Shown here piece by piece: positions 51,203 to 59,912 of a DNA stretch of 64,000 bases (the stretch's first letter is position 1; every line of letters starts with the position of its first letter). The translations under genes were made by a program, and so were the position numbers. This stretch comes from Haloactinospora alba (GTDB lineage: Bacteria; Actinomycetota; Actinomycetes; Streptosporangiales; Streptosporangiaceae), in NCBI RefSeq assembly GCF_006717075.1, contig NZ_VFQC01000001.1, positions 496,001 to 560,000 of the forward strand, read 5' to 3'. The notes beneath the pieces are model-generated. The model saw only the letters and a list, made by a program, of their open reading frames with translations, made no database searches and was not told where the DNA came from.

Positions 51203-51342
51203 GGGGTCCTTCCGGTGGGTCCGGGACCGGGCGCCGCCGCGGCGGCGCCCGGGGAGTGCGCCGGGATCTGCCCGACGGGCGCTGCCCGTCCCGAGCGGCG
51301 CGGTCAGCGCCGCGCGGTGGGACAACGGCCCGTCGGGCAGGC

Positions 51343-51510
51343 CTAGGTCCTGTTTTTCGGACGCTTGTCCTGCTGCGCGCCGCCCCAGGACACCGCCCGG
51401 CGGTGTTCTCGTCGGTCGACGGAGGGTCCGCTCCGCCTCCCTCCTCGGCCTTGCCGGGCGGCACCGGAGACGCCGCTCGCGACGAACAGCGCCCAAAAAA
51501 CAGGACCTAG
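51343..51510. mobile_element. 168-bp MITE inside the sugar ABC operon
   Basis: Flanked by CTAG on both sides, with terminal inverted repeats starting CTAGGTCCTGTTTTT and continuing about 17 bp. No coding capacity. Left end has CTTGTCCTGCT, similar to the IS at 45281. It separates the binding-protein gene from the permease genes; the CTAG at its right end makes the TAG stop codon of the binding-protein gene. The remaining 140 bp between element and permease start contain only GC-rich sequence. Confidence 0.85.
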
Positions 51511-52859
51511 TCGGGCCAGGAGTCCTCCACGTAGGTGAGGGTCTTCTCGGTGTCGTCACCGTTGATCCAGTTGGTCATCCCGCGCCAGAAGGTCCCCGCG
51601 CCGACGGCGGCCGGCATGTTGTCCGAGCCGTCCCAGCGCATCACGGTGTCCGGGGAGCGCAGCAGTTCGGCGGAGTAGCGGTCGTTGGGGTTGTCCAGCC
51701 CGTCGAGGTCGAGGTCCCGGTGGGCGGAGAACCACGCGCCCTCGGCGGCGCGGCGGTCGGCGTAGTCGACGGTCGCCAGGTACTCCTGGACCGCGACCAC
51801 CTCGGGCCGGTCGGCGAAGGCGGCGGTGAACTCCCCGCCGCCGAGGACGGGGTTCTCGCCGTCCTCGCCGATGGGCGGGAGGTTGAACGCGAACACCTCG
51901 CCGTCCTCGGAGACGTCGGTGTCCTCGGGCCAGTTGGCGGCGTAGAAGGAGCCCTGCATGTGCATCCCGCACTCCTTGTCCAGGACGGGCAGCCCGGCGT
52001 CCTGGGAGGAGGTGGTGACGATGCTCTTCACACCGCCGTGCCCGCCGTTGACGTAGTCGCCGTCGCGCAGGATGGTGTCCACCCGTTCGAGCGCGTCGGC
52101 GACCTTGGGGTCGTCGAACGGGATCTCGTGGTTGACCCACTGGTCGTAGACCTCGGGGCCGTGCTCGCGCAGCATCACGTTCTCCAGCCAGTCCGTGGCG
52201 GGCCAGCCGGTGGCCTCGCCGGACTCGATGCCGGCGCACCACGGGGTGATGCCGTCGTCGACCATCCGGTCGCTGAGGTCGGTCATCTCCGACCAGGTCT
52301 GCGGGATCTCGTAGCCGTTGTCGTCGAACACCTCGGGGGAGTACCACACGAGGGACTTGACGTTGGCCCCGAGCGGGGTGCCGTAGAGCTCGCCGTCGGT
52401 ACGGGCGTAGTCCAGCCAGTCGTCGGTCCAGCCCTCCTCGGCGCGCTGGCGCACCTCGTCCGGCAGCGGGAGCGCCTCTCCGTCCTCGGCGAACCGGGTG
52501 AGGAGGCCGGGCTGGGGGAAGAAGGCGATGTCGGGCGCGTTCCCCCCGTCGACCTTGACCTGGATCTGGGCCTCGAACTCGCCACTGCCCTCGTACTGGA
52601 TGTCGATGTCGGTGCAGTCGGTGAAGTCCTGCCACGCCCGCTGCATCCGCTGGCCCTCCTCGGCGCGGATGGAGGCGTAGATGTCGACGGTTCCGCTGAT
52701 TCCCTGCCATTCCTGGAAGGGTTCGCATGCGGCCGAGTCGGGGTCGAGACCCTGGCCGCTCTCGCCCGCGAGGTAGCCGCATCCGCTCGCGACGAGGAGC
52801 AGCGGGAGGCTGGCGGCCAGGGCCGCGGCGGGGCGTGGTCGGGCGGTGGGCACGGACAT
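51507..52859 (-). CDS. Sugar-binding lipoprotein of the ABC system
   Basis: 450 residues. Signal peptide with lipobox LLLVASGC at residue 26-33, then a type 1 solute-binding protein fold (ISGTVDIYASIRAEEGQRM, DGGNAPDIAFFPQPGLLTRFA, NVKSLVWYSPEVFDDNGYEIPQTWSE). Standard for CUT1 sugar uptake; the actual sugar is unknown. AGGAGG lies upstream of the ATG, and a DasR-like site 26 bp further upstream. The stop codon comes from the MITE target site. Confidence 0.92.
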   Translation of the reverse strand: MSVPTARPRPAAALAASLPLLLVASGCGYLAGESGQGLDPDSAACEPFQEWQGISGTVDIYASIRAEEGQRMQRAWQDFTDCTDIDIQYEGSGEFEAQIQVKVDGGNAPDIAFFPQPGLLTRFAEDGEALPLPDEVRQRAEEGWTDDWLDYARTDGELYGTPLGANVKSLVWYSPEVFDDNGYEIPQTWSEMTDLSDRMVDDGITPWCAGIESGEATGWPATDWLENVMLREHGPEVYDQWVNHEIPFDDPKVADALERVDTILRDGDYVNGGHGGVKSIVTTSSQDAGLPVLDKECGMHMQGSFYAANWPEDTDVSEDGEVFAFNLPPIGEDGENPVLGGGEFTAAFADRPEVVAVQEYLATVDYADRRAAEGAWFSAHRDLDLDGLDNPNDRYSAELLRSPDTVMRWDGSDNMPAAVGAGTFWRGMTNWINGDDTEKTLTYVEDSWPD

Positions 52860-52884
52860 GCGCACCTCCTGTCGGGGACCGGGT

Positions 52885-52900
52885 GCTGGTATAGACCGGA
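52885..52900 (-). promoter_or_regulatory. DasR-like operator upstream of the sugar operon
   Basis: CTGGTATAGACC within a 16-bp window resembles the DasR dre palindrome ACTGGTCTAGACCACT, matching about 12 of 16 positions. It lies 26 bp upstream of the binding-protein start. DasR represses GlcNAc uptake genes in streptomycetes and is released by glucosamine-6-phosphate. This suggests, but does not prove, an amino sugar substrate. Confidence 0.5.
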
Positions 52901-53106
52901 AGCTTCGATGGAAGTCCGTATACGGCCGCGTGTCCACAGGTGTGGTCCAGGCAACATCTAACGGTTGAATTACAACACGTCGCTTCCGGGCGAGGCTGCA
53001 GCGCAGCGCGCCGTGGCGCAAACGGGCGACAGGAGAGGAGCGGCGGCGGTTGCCCCGATCGCCCCCAGCGAACGCACGAGGGGGAACAAAACCGGGCTCG
53101 TTTTTA

Positions 53107-53125
53107 TTGAGTATGAGTGACTCAA
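53107..53125 (+). promoter_or_regulatory. HAIR (HspR) operator upstream of lon
   Basis: TTGAGT, seven bases, ACTCAA, with A before and C after. Fits the HspR-associated inverted repeat (CTTGAGT-N7-ACTCAAG) used for heat-shock repression in actinomycetes. It lies just upstream of the lon ribosome-binding site. Confidence 0.9.
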
Positions 53126-53139
53126 CTAGGAGGGTTCCG

Positions 53140-55569
53140 ATGACCGAAGCTCGCTCCAGCGTGACGCTGCCCGTACTCCCTCTCGACGACGACGCCGTCC
53201 TCCCCGGGATGGTCGTCCCGGTTGACATGTCCGAGCCCGAGGTCCGCGCGGCGGTCGAGGCAGCGCAGGCGGAAAACGACAGTGAATCCAAGGTTCCCGG
53301 AGTCCGGTCGAACACCAGCCAGGGCAAACCGAGGGTGCTGGCCGTCCCCCGCATCGACGGTTCCTACGCCGGCACCGGCGCTGTCGCGATCCTGGAACAC
53401 ACGGGCCGCACACCCGACGGAAGCCAGGCGGCGGTCCTGCGGGCGACGGCCCGCGCCCGCGTCGGCAGCGGTACCGCCGGCCCGGGTACGGCCCTGTGGG
53501 TCTCGGCCGATATCCACAACACGGAGGCCCCCGAGGGCGGTTATCCCGGCAAGGTCCACGAGCAGGCGCGCGAACTCAAGTCGCTGTTCACCACCTACCT
53601 GCAGAAACGCGGCGCCTGGCAGGTGCTGGACGGTATCCAGCAGCTCGACGACCCAGGGCAACTGGCCGACCGCGGCGGCTACTCCCCCTTCCTGACCGCC
53701 TCCCAGAAGCTGGAACTGCTGGAGACCCACGACGTCTCCGAGCGGCTCACCCGCCTCAGCACGTGGATCCGCGACTACCTGACCGAACTGGACGTGGCCG
53801 AGAGCATCGAGCAGGACGTCCAGGAGGGCGTGGACAAGCAGCAGCGCGAGTTCCTGCTGCGCCGCCAGATGGACGCGATCCGCAAGGAGCTCAACGAACT
53901 CAACGGCACCCCCGGAAGCGAGGAGGACGACTACCGCCAGCGGGTGGACAACGCCGACCTCCCCGACCACGTCCGCGACGCCGCCCTGACCGAGGTGGAC
54001 AAGCTGGAGCGCGCCGGCGACTCCGCCCCCGAGTCCGGGTGGATCCGCACCTGGCTGGACACCATCCTGGCGATGCCCTGGAACAGCCGCACCGATGACG
54101 TGTACGACATCCCGGGAGCCCGCGAGGTCCTGGACGCCGACCACGCCGGACTCACCGACGTCAAGGAACGCATCGTGGAGTACCTCGCGGTGCGCAAACG
54201 CCGGGAGGAACAGGGGCTCGGCGTCGTCGGCGGCAGGCGCAGCGGCGCGGTGCTCGCCCTGGTCGGCCCGCCCGGTGTCGGCAAGACCTCGCTGGGGGAG
54301 TCGGTGGCGCGCTCCATGGGGCGCGCGTTCACCCGGGTCGCCCTCGGCGGAGTCCGGGACGAGGCCGAGATCCGCGGGCACCGGCGCACCTACGTCGGGG
54401 CACTGCCCGGCCGCATAGCCCGGGCCGTCAAGGAGGCCGGGACGATGAACCCGGTGGTGCTGCTGGACGAGGTGGACAAGCTCGGCAGCGACTTCCGCGG
54501 GGACCCCACCTCGGCCCTGCTGGAGGTGCTCGACCCGGCGCAGAACCACACCTTCCGCGACCACTACCTGGACGTCGACCTCGACCTGTCCGACGTGGTG
54601 TTCCTCGCGACCGCCAACGACCTGGAGTCCGTCCCCGCGCCTCTGCTGGACCGGATGGAACTGGTCGAACTCGACGGTTACACCGAGGACGAGAAGGTCA
54701 CGATCGCCGTGGACCACCTGCTGCCGCGCCAGCTGGAGAAGGCGGGACTCGCGGGTGAGGACGCCGGGATCTCCGCCGCGGCGCTGCGCCGCATCGCCAC
54801 GGAGTACACCCGGGAGGCCGGTGTGCGCGGCATGGAGCGCACCGTCGCGCGGGTGCTGCGCAAGATCGCGGCCAGCGCAGCCCTGGGTGAGCAGGAGCTT
54901 CCCGTGACCGTCGATGCCGACGACCTCCCCGGCTACATCGGCCGGCCCAAGCACACTCCCGAGTCGGCCGACCGGACGGCGGTTCCCGGGGTGGCCACCG
55001 GACTGGCGGTCACCGGTACGGGCGGGGACGTGCTGTTCGTCGAGGCGTCGCTGGCGGACCCGGAGACGGGCGGCAGCGGTCTGACCCTGACCGGCCACCT
55101 CGGGGACGTGATGAAGGAGTCCGCCCAGATCGCGCTCTCCTACCTGCAGTCCCACGGTGCGGAACTGGAACTGCCCGTGGGGGACCTGAAGGACCGCGGG
55201 GTGCACCTGCACGTCCCCGCCGGCGCCATCCCCAAGGACGGCCCCAGCGCCGGTGTCACCATGGCCGCGGCGCTGGCGTCGCTGCTGTCGGGGCGCCGCG
55301 CGCGCTGGGACGTGGGGATGACCGGTGAGGTCTCGCTCACCGGCCGGGTGCTGCCGATCGGCGGTGTGAAGCAGAAACTGCTGGCGGCGCACCGCGCGGG
55401 GGCGACCACGGTGCTGATCCCGGCCCGCAACGAGCCCGACCTGGACGACGTGCCGGAGGACATCCGGGACCAGCTCACGGTGCACGCGGTGAGTGACATC
55501 CGCCAGGTGCTGGAGCTGGCGCTGGAGCCGGCCGGCACCGCCGAACAGGCGCGGCCGATGGTCGCCTGA
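53140..55569 (+). CDS. lon: ATP-dependent protease Lon
   Basis: 809 residues, ATG with AGGAGGG. N-terminal substrate domain, AAA+ domain with GPPGVGKTS at residues 377-385 and LLDEVDK, and Ser-Lys protease domain with Ser703 (DGPSAG) and Lys744 (GGVKQK). Degrades misfolded and regulatory proteins. Length is normal. The HspR operator upstream suggests heat-shock induction. Unlinked to dnaK or hspR here. Confidence 0.96.
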   Translation: MTEARSSVTLPVLPLDDDAVLPGMVVPVDMSEPEVRAAVEAAQAENDSESKVPGVRSNTSQGKPRVLAVPRIDGSYAGTGAVAILEHTGRTPDGSQAAVLRATARARVGSGTAGPGTALWVSADIHNTEAPEGGYPGKVHEQARELKSLFTTYLQKRGAWQVLDGIQQLDDPGQLADRGGYSPFLTASQKLELLETHDVSERLTRLSTWIRDYLTELDVAESIEQDVQEGVDKQQREFLLRRQMDAIRKELNELNGTPGSEEDDYRQRVDNADLPDHVRDAALTEVDKLERAGDSAPESGWIRTWLDTILAMPWNSRTDDVYDIPGAREVLDADHAGLTDVKERIVEYLAVRKRREEQGLGVVGGRRSGAVLALVGPPGVGKTSLGESVARSMGRAFTRVALGGVRDEAEIRGHRRTYVGALPGRIARAVKEAGTMNPVVLLDEVDKLGSDFRGDPTSALLEVLDPAQNHTFRDHYLDVDLDLSDVVFLATANDLESVPAPLLDRMELVELDGYTEDEKVTIAVDHLLPRQLEKAGLAGEDAGISAAALRRIATEYTREAGVRGMERTVARVLRKIAASAALGEQELPVTVDADDLPGYIGRPKHTPESADRTAVPGVATGLAVTGTGGDVLFVEASLADPETGGSGLTLTGHLGDVMKESAQIALSYLQSHGAELELPVGDLKDRGVHLHVPAGAIPKDGPSAGVTMAAALASLLSGRRARWDVGMTGEVSLTGRVLPIGGVKQKLLAAHRAGATTVLIPARNEPDLDDVPEDIRDQLTVHAVSDIRQVLELALEPAGTAEQARPMVA

Positions 55570-55664
55570 GGGGCGCCCCGAAGGTGTCTCGGCCCTGGCC
55601 GTGTCGGGTGAGGCTGGCGGGGAAACGGTCGTCGTCGGGAAACAGGCGGTTTAGGGTTGGGCCC

Positions 55665-56735
55665 ATGAGCTCTGCGAGTGCTTCCGGATCGGACCTGCAC
55701 GTGGCCGTCGTCGGGTACGGCAAGGGTGGCGCGGTGTTCCACGCGCCGCTGATCGACGCCACTCCGGGGATGCGGCTGTCCGCCGTGGTCACCGGAAACC
55801 CCCAGCGCCAGGAAGCGGCGCGCGAACGCTACCCGAACGCCGACGTGCTCGCGTCGGCCGACGAGCTGTGGGAGCGCTCCGGGGAGATCGACGTCGCCGT
55901 GGTGACCACACCGAACGACACCCACGCCCCGCTGGCACGCTCCGCGCTGAAGTCCGGCATGGCGGTGGTCGTGGACAAACCGTTCGCGGTGTCCGCGGCC
56001 GAGGCGCGCGAGCTCGCCGAGGAGGCGGAGCGGTTGGAGCAGGTGCTGACCGTGTACCAGAACCGCCGGTGGGACAGTGACTTCCTCACTGCCTGGAAGC
56101 TGGTGGACGAGGGAACGCTGGGCAGGGTCCACCGGTTCGAGTCCCGGTTCGAGCGGTGGCGCCCGGAGAGCAAGGGGACGTGGCGGGAACGCGGAAGCGC
56201 GGAGTCGGGAGCGGGGATCCTGTACGACCTGGGTCCGCACCTCATCGACCAGGCCATCAACCTCTTCGGGCCGGTCGCCTCGGTCTACGCCGAACTCGAC
56301 GCGCGCCGGTCCGGGGTCACCGCCGACGACGACGCCTTCCTCGCCCTCACCCACACCTGCGGGGTGCGTTCCCACCTGTGGATGAGCGCGCTCACCGCCC
56401 AGCTCGGACCGCGGCTGCGGATCCTGGGCGACGAGGCCGCGTTCACCGTGGCGGGTTTCGACAGCCAGGAGGAGCGGCTCGACCGGGGCGAACGTCCCGA
56501 CGCTCCCGACTGGGGGGTCGAGCCCGAGTCCGCGTGGGGACAGGTGGGCCGCGACGGCGCGCTGCGTTCCGTGTCCAGCGAGCACGGTGACTACCCGGCG
56601 TTCTACGCCGCCGTGCGGGACGCTGTCGCCTCCGGCGAGCCGGCGCCGGTGGGGCTGCACGAGGTGGTGCACGGCCTCGAGGTGATCGAGGCCGCCCAGC
56701 GTAGCGCCAGTACCGCCCAGGTGGTCAGGCCGTAG
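55665..56735 (+). CDS. Gfo/Idh/MocA family oxidoreductase
   Basis: 356 residues. N-terminal NAD(P)-binding GYGKGGAVFHAPLI, TTPNDTHAPLARSAL, DKPFAVS; C-terminal GGILYDLGPHLIDQA. Typical sugar or inositol dehydrogenase fold. TAGGGT just upstream of the ATG suggests a leaderless transcript. Substrate unknown. The last 11 bp overlap the end of a convergent TetR gene. Confidence 0.9.
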   Translation: MSSASASGSDLHVAVVGYGKGGAVFHAPLIDATPGMRLSAVVTGNPQRQEAARERYPNADVLASADELWERSGEIDVAVVTTPNDTHAPLARSALKSGMAVVVDKPFAVSAAEARELAEEAERLEQVLTVYQNRRWDSDFLTAWKLVDEGTLGRVHRFESRFERWRPESKGTWRERGSAESGAGILYDLGPHLIDQAINLFGPVASVYAELDARRSGVTADDDAFLALTHTCGVRSHLWMSALTAQLGPRLRILGDEAAFTVAGFDSQEERLDRGERPDAPDWGVEPESAWGQVGRDGALRSVSSEHGDYPAFYAAVRDAVASGEPAPVGLHEVVHGLEVIEAAQRSASTAQVVRP

Positions 56736-57342
56736 CCTCCGTGTTGTCGGGTTCCGGCGGTGCGACGCCCCGCACCGCCGCGCGTGCCATGCGCACCACG
56801 TGCTCGCGCATCTCGGCGCGGCCCCGCTCGGTGTGGGCGTCCGGCCCCAGCAGCAGCCGGGCGGACTGCGGCATGGCCTGGGACCACGCCGCGAGCCCGA
56901 GGAGGGACAGCACGGTCCTCGCGGCGGTGCTGTCCGGTTCGATCCCGAGCGTCCGGGCGACGGCGACGATCTTGTCGGCGTAGTGGTCGGCGCGCTGCTC
57001 CTCGTCCGGGGCGGGACCCGTGCCGTAGTACAGCGACTCCCACATCATCAGCCGCAGCATCGTCGGGTTGTTCCGCTGGGCGTCGTACACCCGCCCGACC
57101 CACTCCCCGATGTCCTCACCCGGGGTGGGCAGGGATGCGGAGTGTTCGGCCTTCGCCGCGTCGAGCACCGCCTGGAACAGTTTCTCCTTGCTGCCGAAGT
57201 GGCCGTAGACCCGTTCCTTGTTCACCCCGGCGCGTTCCGCTATGCGGTCGATGCGGGCTCCGGCGATCCCCGACTCGGCGAACTCCCCGCGGCCGGCCTC
57301 CAGTAGCTTGCGCCGCGTCGCCGACGCGTCCCGTGTTGCCAT
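56725..57342 (-). CDS. TetR family regulator
   Basis: 205 residues. HTH: RRKLLEAGRGEFAESGIAGARIDRIAERAGVNKERVYGHFGSKEKLF. The ligand domain is of the TetR_C type. Divergent from an MFS gene with 53 bp between, in which a 12-bp palindrome overlaps the promoter; it probably represses the exporter. Ends overlapping the oxidoreductase gene. Confidence 0.92.
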   Translation of the reverse strand: MATRDASATRRKLLEAGRGEFAESGIAGARIDRIAERAGVNKERVYGHFGSKEKLFQAVLDAAKAEHSASLPTPGEDIGEWVGRVYDAQRNNPTMLRLMMWESLYYGTGPAPDEEQRADHYADKIVAVARTLGIEPDSTAARTVLSLLGLAAWSQAMPQSARLLLGPDAHTERGRAEMREHVVRMARAAVRGVAPPEPDNTEATA

Positions 57343-57359
57343 GGCCACAGTATAACCGA

Positions 57360-57388
57360 TTGACACCCAACTAGTTGGTTGGTTTATT
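57360..57388 (+). promoter_or_regulatory. MFS promoter overlapped by TetR operator
   Basis: TTGACA (57360-57365), a 17-bp spacer and TTTATT (57383-57388) form a promoter whose start would lie close to the MFS ATG at 57396. Perfect palindrome CCAACTAGTTGG (57367-57378) is inside the spacer. A repressor bound there would block RNA polymerase. Confidence 0.75.
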
Positions 57389-57395
57389 TGGTGCC

Positions 57396-58640
57396 ATGAC
57401 AGAAACACTCCCCACGGCGGCCACGGGTGTGTCGACAGCGGCGCCGACCCGGGGGCGCGGCTATCTCGCGGTGCAACTCCTGCTGCTGTCGGCCGGTGCC
57501 CTGGTCGCGACCGGACAGATGTACCTACCTCTGCCGCTATTGCAGCTCATCGCGGATTCCACTGGCGGAACGGTGCAGGCGGCGAGCTGGACGGTCACAG
57601 CGTTCGCCGCCGGTTACGCGGTCGGTTTCCTGGTGCTGGGCCCCCTCGGTCCACGGGTCGGCTACCGCGGGATGATCACCCTCGGGCTCGGCGTCACGGC
57701 TGCTCTCACCCTCCTGGCGGGAAGCATGCCAACTATCCAGTTGGTTCTGGTGGTGCGAGTGGCGCAGGGGTTCGCGGCCTCGGCCTTCGGCCCGGCCGCC
57801 ATGGCCTACATCACCCGGCACTTCCCCGCCCACCGCCGCGCGCTCGCGTTCGCCGTGCTGACCAGCTCGTTCCTCGCCTCCGCCGTCCTCGCCCAGGTCG
57901 GTGCCCAGGCGCTGGGCGACACCCAGGGGTGGCGCGCCCCCTTCCTCACCTCCGCCCTGGCGACCGCCGTCGTGACCGGACTCACCGGACTCCTGCTGAC
58001 ACGCGACGTCCCCGACCGGTCCACCCGCCCCTCGGCGGCCTACCGCGGGATGCTGGCGGCGGCGACCACCCCGCGGCTCATACCGCTGTTCCTGGTGGCA
58101 CTGGCCGTGCTGTTCGGTTTCGTCGGCCTGTACGCCGCGATCCAGCTCATCAACCCCCTGGACGTGGCCGCGAACCCGACCGAACTGCTCACCCTGCGCG
58201 CCAGCGCCCTGCCCGCCATCGTCCTGGCGCCGGTGCTCATGCAGCCCTTCAGCCGCGTGCCCCCGGGATACCGGCTCGCGCTCAGTGTCACCGCCGCCGC
58301 CCTGTTCCTGGTACTGGCCGCGCTGTCGGCGCCCACCGTCGGATCGGTCGCCCTGTTCACCGTGCTGCTGGGGTGCTTCGTGCTCGCCATCGCCCTGGCC
58401 GCCCCCTCCGCCCTGCACGTGATCAGTGCCAACGCCGCCCACAACGTGAGCGGTGCCTCCGCGATGTACAGCTTCTGGCTGTTTCTGGGGTCCACCGCCT
58501 CGGCGCCCGTCGTGGCGGGCTTCGCCCCGCTCGGTTTCACCGGGGTGAGCGTCGTCTTCGCCGTGGTCATGCTCCTCGGTGCGGGAGCCGCCCTGCTGTC
58601 CGCCCGGCGCTCCCCAAACGCGGCCGCCGCAACGGCGTAG
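57396..58640 (+). CDS. MFS transporter (drug efflux type)
   Basis: 414 residues, about 12 membrane helices. Reads as a YnfM/CynX/drug-H+ antiporter type, with a conserved GPLGPRVGYRG loop and APVLMQPFSR. Probably exports a small toxic compound. Controlled by the divergent TetR. ATG chosen because it follows a near leaderless promoter. Confidence 0.9.
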   Translation: MTETLPTAATGVSTAAPTRGRGYLAVQLLLLSAGALVATGQMYLPLPLLQLIADSTGGTVQAASWTVTAFAAGYAVGFLVLGPLGPRVGYRGMITLGLGVTAALTLLAGSMPTIQLVLVVRVAQGFAASAFGPAAMAYITRHFPAHRRALAFAVLTSSFLASAVLAQVGAQALGDTQGWRAPFLTSALATAVVTGLTGLLLTRDVPDRSTRPSAAYRGMLAAATTPRLIPLFLVALAVLFGFVGLYAAIQLINPLDVAANPTELLTLRASALPAIVLAPVLMQPFSRVPPGYRLALSVTAAALFLVLAALSAPTVGSVALFTVLLGCFVLAIALAAPSALHVISANAAHNVSGASAMYSFWLFLGSTASAPVVAGFAPLGFTGVSVVFAVVMLLGAGAALLSARRSPNAAAATA

Positions 58641-58650
58641 GGCCCAGAAA

Positions 58651-58666
58651 CCCGCCGTGTGGCGGG
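58651..58666 (+). terminator. Short terminator-like hairpin after MFS gene
   Basis: CCCGCC (58651-58656) pairs with GGCGGG (58661-58666). TAGAGT just downstream is a -10 candidate for the next gene. Confidence 0.5.
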
Positions 58667-58703
58667 ATCGGTAGAGTCCCCGCGACGATCGCTTGGAGGA
58701 ACA

Positions 58704-59912
58704 ATGCCGACGACCCCCACACCGGCGGCGCCCCGGCGCCGGAAACCCACCATCGACGGTCTCCAGCCCCGCTTCTGCGCCCAGCCGGCGGAGCTGCTCA
58801 ACCGCGGCCTGCGCACCGGCGACCCCACCGCGGACGCCGCGGTGGCGGAGCTGCGCTCCCACGGAGCAGCGGCGCGGCGGGCGCTGACCACGGGTCTGGA
58901 GTCCGGGCTGGCGGCGCTGCACGACCCGCCCCCGGCCATCGCGGAGCTACTGCGGGAGTCGGAAGGGGTAACGGCGGGAGCCGACCCCGAACTGCTGGAG
59001 CGGGGGGACACCGCCAGCCTCGGAATCGAACCGTTCTGGAGCCGGATGGCCTTCGCGCTCGGTTCCCTGGTGCACACCTACAGCGCACCCGCCATCGCCC
59101 GGGTGCTCGCCGGAACCGGCAAACTCACCAGCACCGACACCGCCGCCCGCCGGCTGGGAGAGACCGGGCTGTGGCGCAACAACGCCATCCTGCCGGGCGG
59201 TCTGCTGCGCGGAGCCCCCGGTTACACCGCCACCGTCCAGGTACGACTACTGCACGCCCGTGTCCGCGCCCACGCCCTGGAAGGGGACTGGGACACCGAG
59301 GAGTGGGGCGTGCCCATCAACCAGGTGGACACGGTCCGAACCTGGCTGGACTTCACCATCGTCCCGTTCCGGGCGCTGCAGCGGCTGGGTATCGAGATCC
59401 CCGCGGAGGAGGAACGCGACCTCTACCGCTACTGGCACACCATCGCGGCCCTGCTGGGACTGTCCCCCGGGTTCTACCGCGACATCACCGACCACACCAC
59501 GGCGAGCGAGCTCCTGGAACTGGTGGACGCAACCAACGCCGCCCCGGACACCCACGCCCGTACCCTCGTCGAGGCCCTCCTGGGAGCGCTGATCCACAGC
59601 CCGCTGGGAGGGGCCATGGCGATGCCCGAGCCGGAGATGCGCAGGCTCCTCGTCGGTCTGACCCGGGTGATGCAGGGCGAGGAGGTGGCCGACGGCCTGG
59701 GACTGGAACGCGTGGACGTCGCCCCCTTCCTCCCGCTGCTGGCGATGGGCAACGCCGGCGTCCGCCGCTGGCAGCGTGCCACCCCCGAGACCCGGGAGCG
59801 GGCCATGGCCGAGTCCGTCGAGCACCGGCGCGCCGAGTTCGCCAACCTCCCGGACACGGAGTACCAGGCCCACGCGCACACCACGGAACCCCGCGGGAAT
59901 AGCGTCGGGTGA
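58704..59912 (+). CDS. MpaB-like oxygenase (DUF2236)
   Basis: 402 residues from ATG with GGAGGAAC upstream. ER-associated MpaB and rubber oxygenase Lcp family proteins share the pattern ILPGGLLRGAPGY through LLHARVRAHAL (axial His region) and EWGVPINQVDTVRTW. These are heme b proteins that cleave C-C double bonds or farnesyl chains. No signal peptide, so cytoplasmic. Substrate unknown. The stop is just before an MFS gene. Confidence 0.8.
   Translation: MPTTPTPAAPRRRKPTIDGLQPRFCAQPAELLNRGLRTGDPTADAAVAELRSHGAAARRALTTGLESGLAALHDPPPAIAELLRESEGVTAGADPELLERGDTASLGIEPFWSRMAFALGSLVHTYSAPAIARVLAGTGKLTSTDTAARRLGETGLWRNNAILPGGLLRGAPGYTATVQVRLLHARVRAHALEGDWDTEEWGVPINQVDTVRTWLDFTIVPFRALQRLGIEIPAEEERDLYRYWHTIAALLGLSPGFYRDITDHTTASELLELVDATNAAPDTHARTLVEALLGALIHSPLGGAMAMPEPEMRRLLVGLTRVMQGEEVADGLGLERVDVAPFLPLLAMGNAGVRRWQRATPETRERAMAESVEHRRAEFANLPDTEYQAHAHTTEPRGNSVG

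Noticed and set aside
53122-55485. 787-codon open frame on the minus strand over lon
   Set aside because: Shadow of lon with strong GC bias and no motif.
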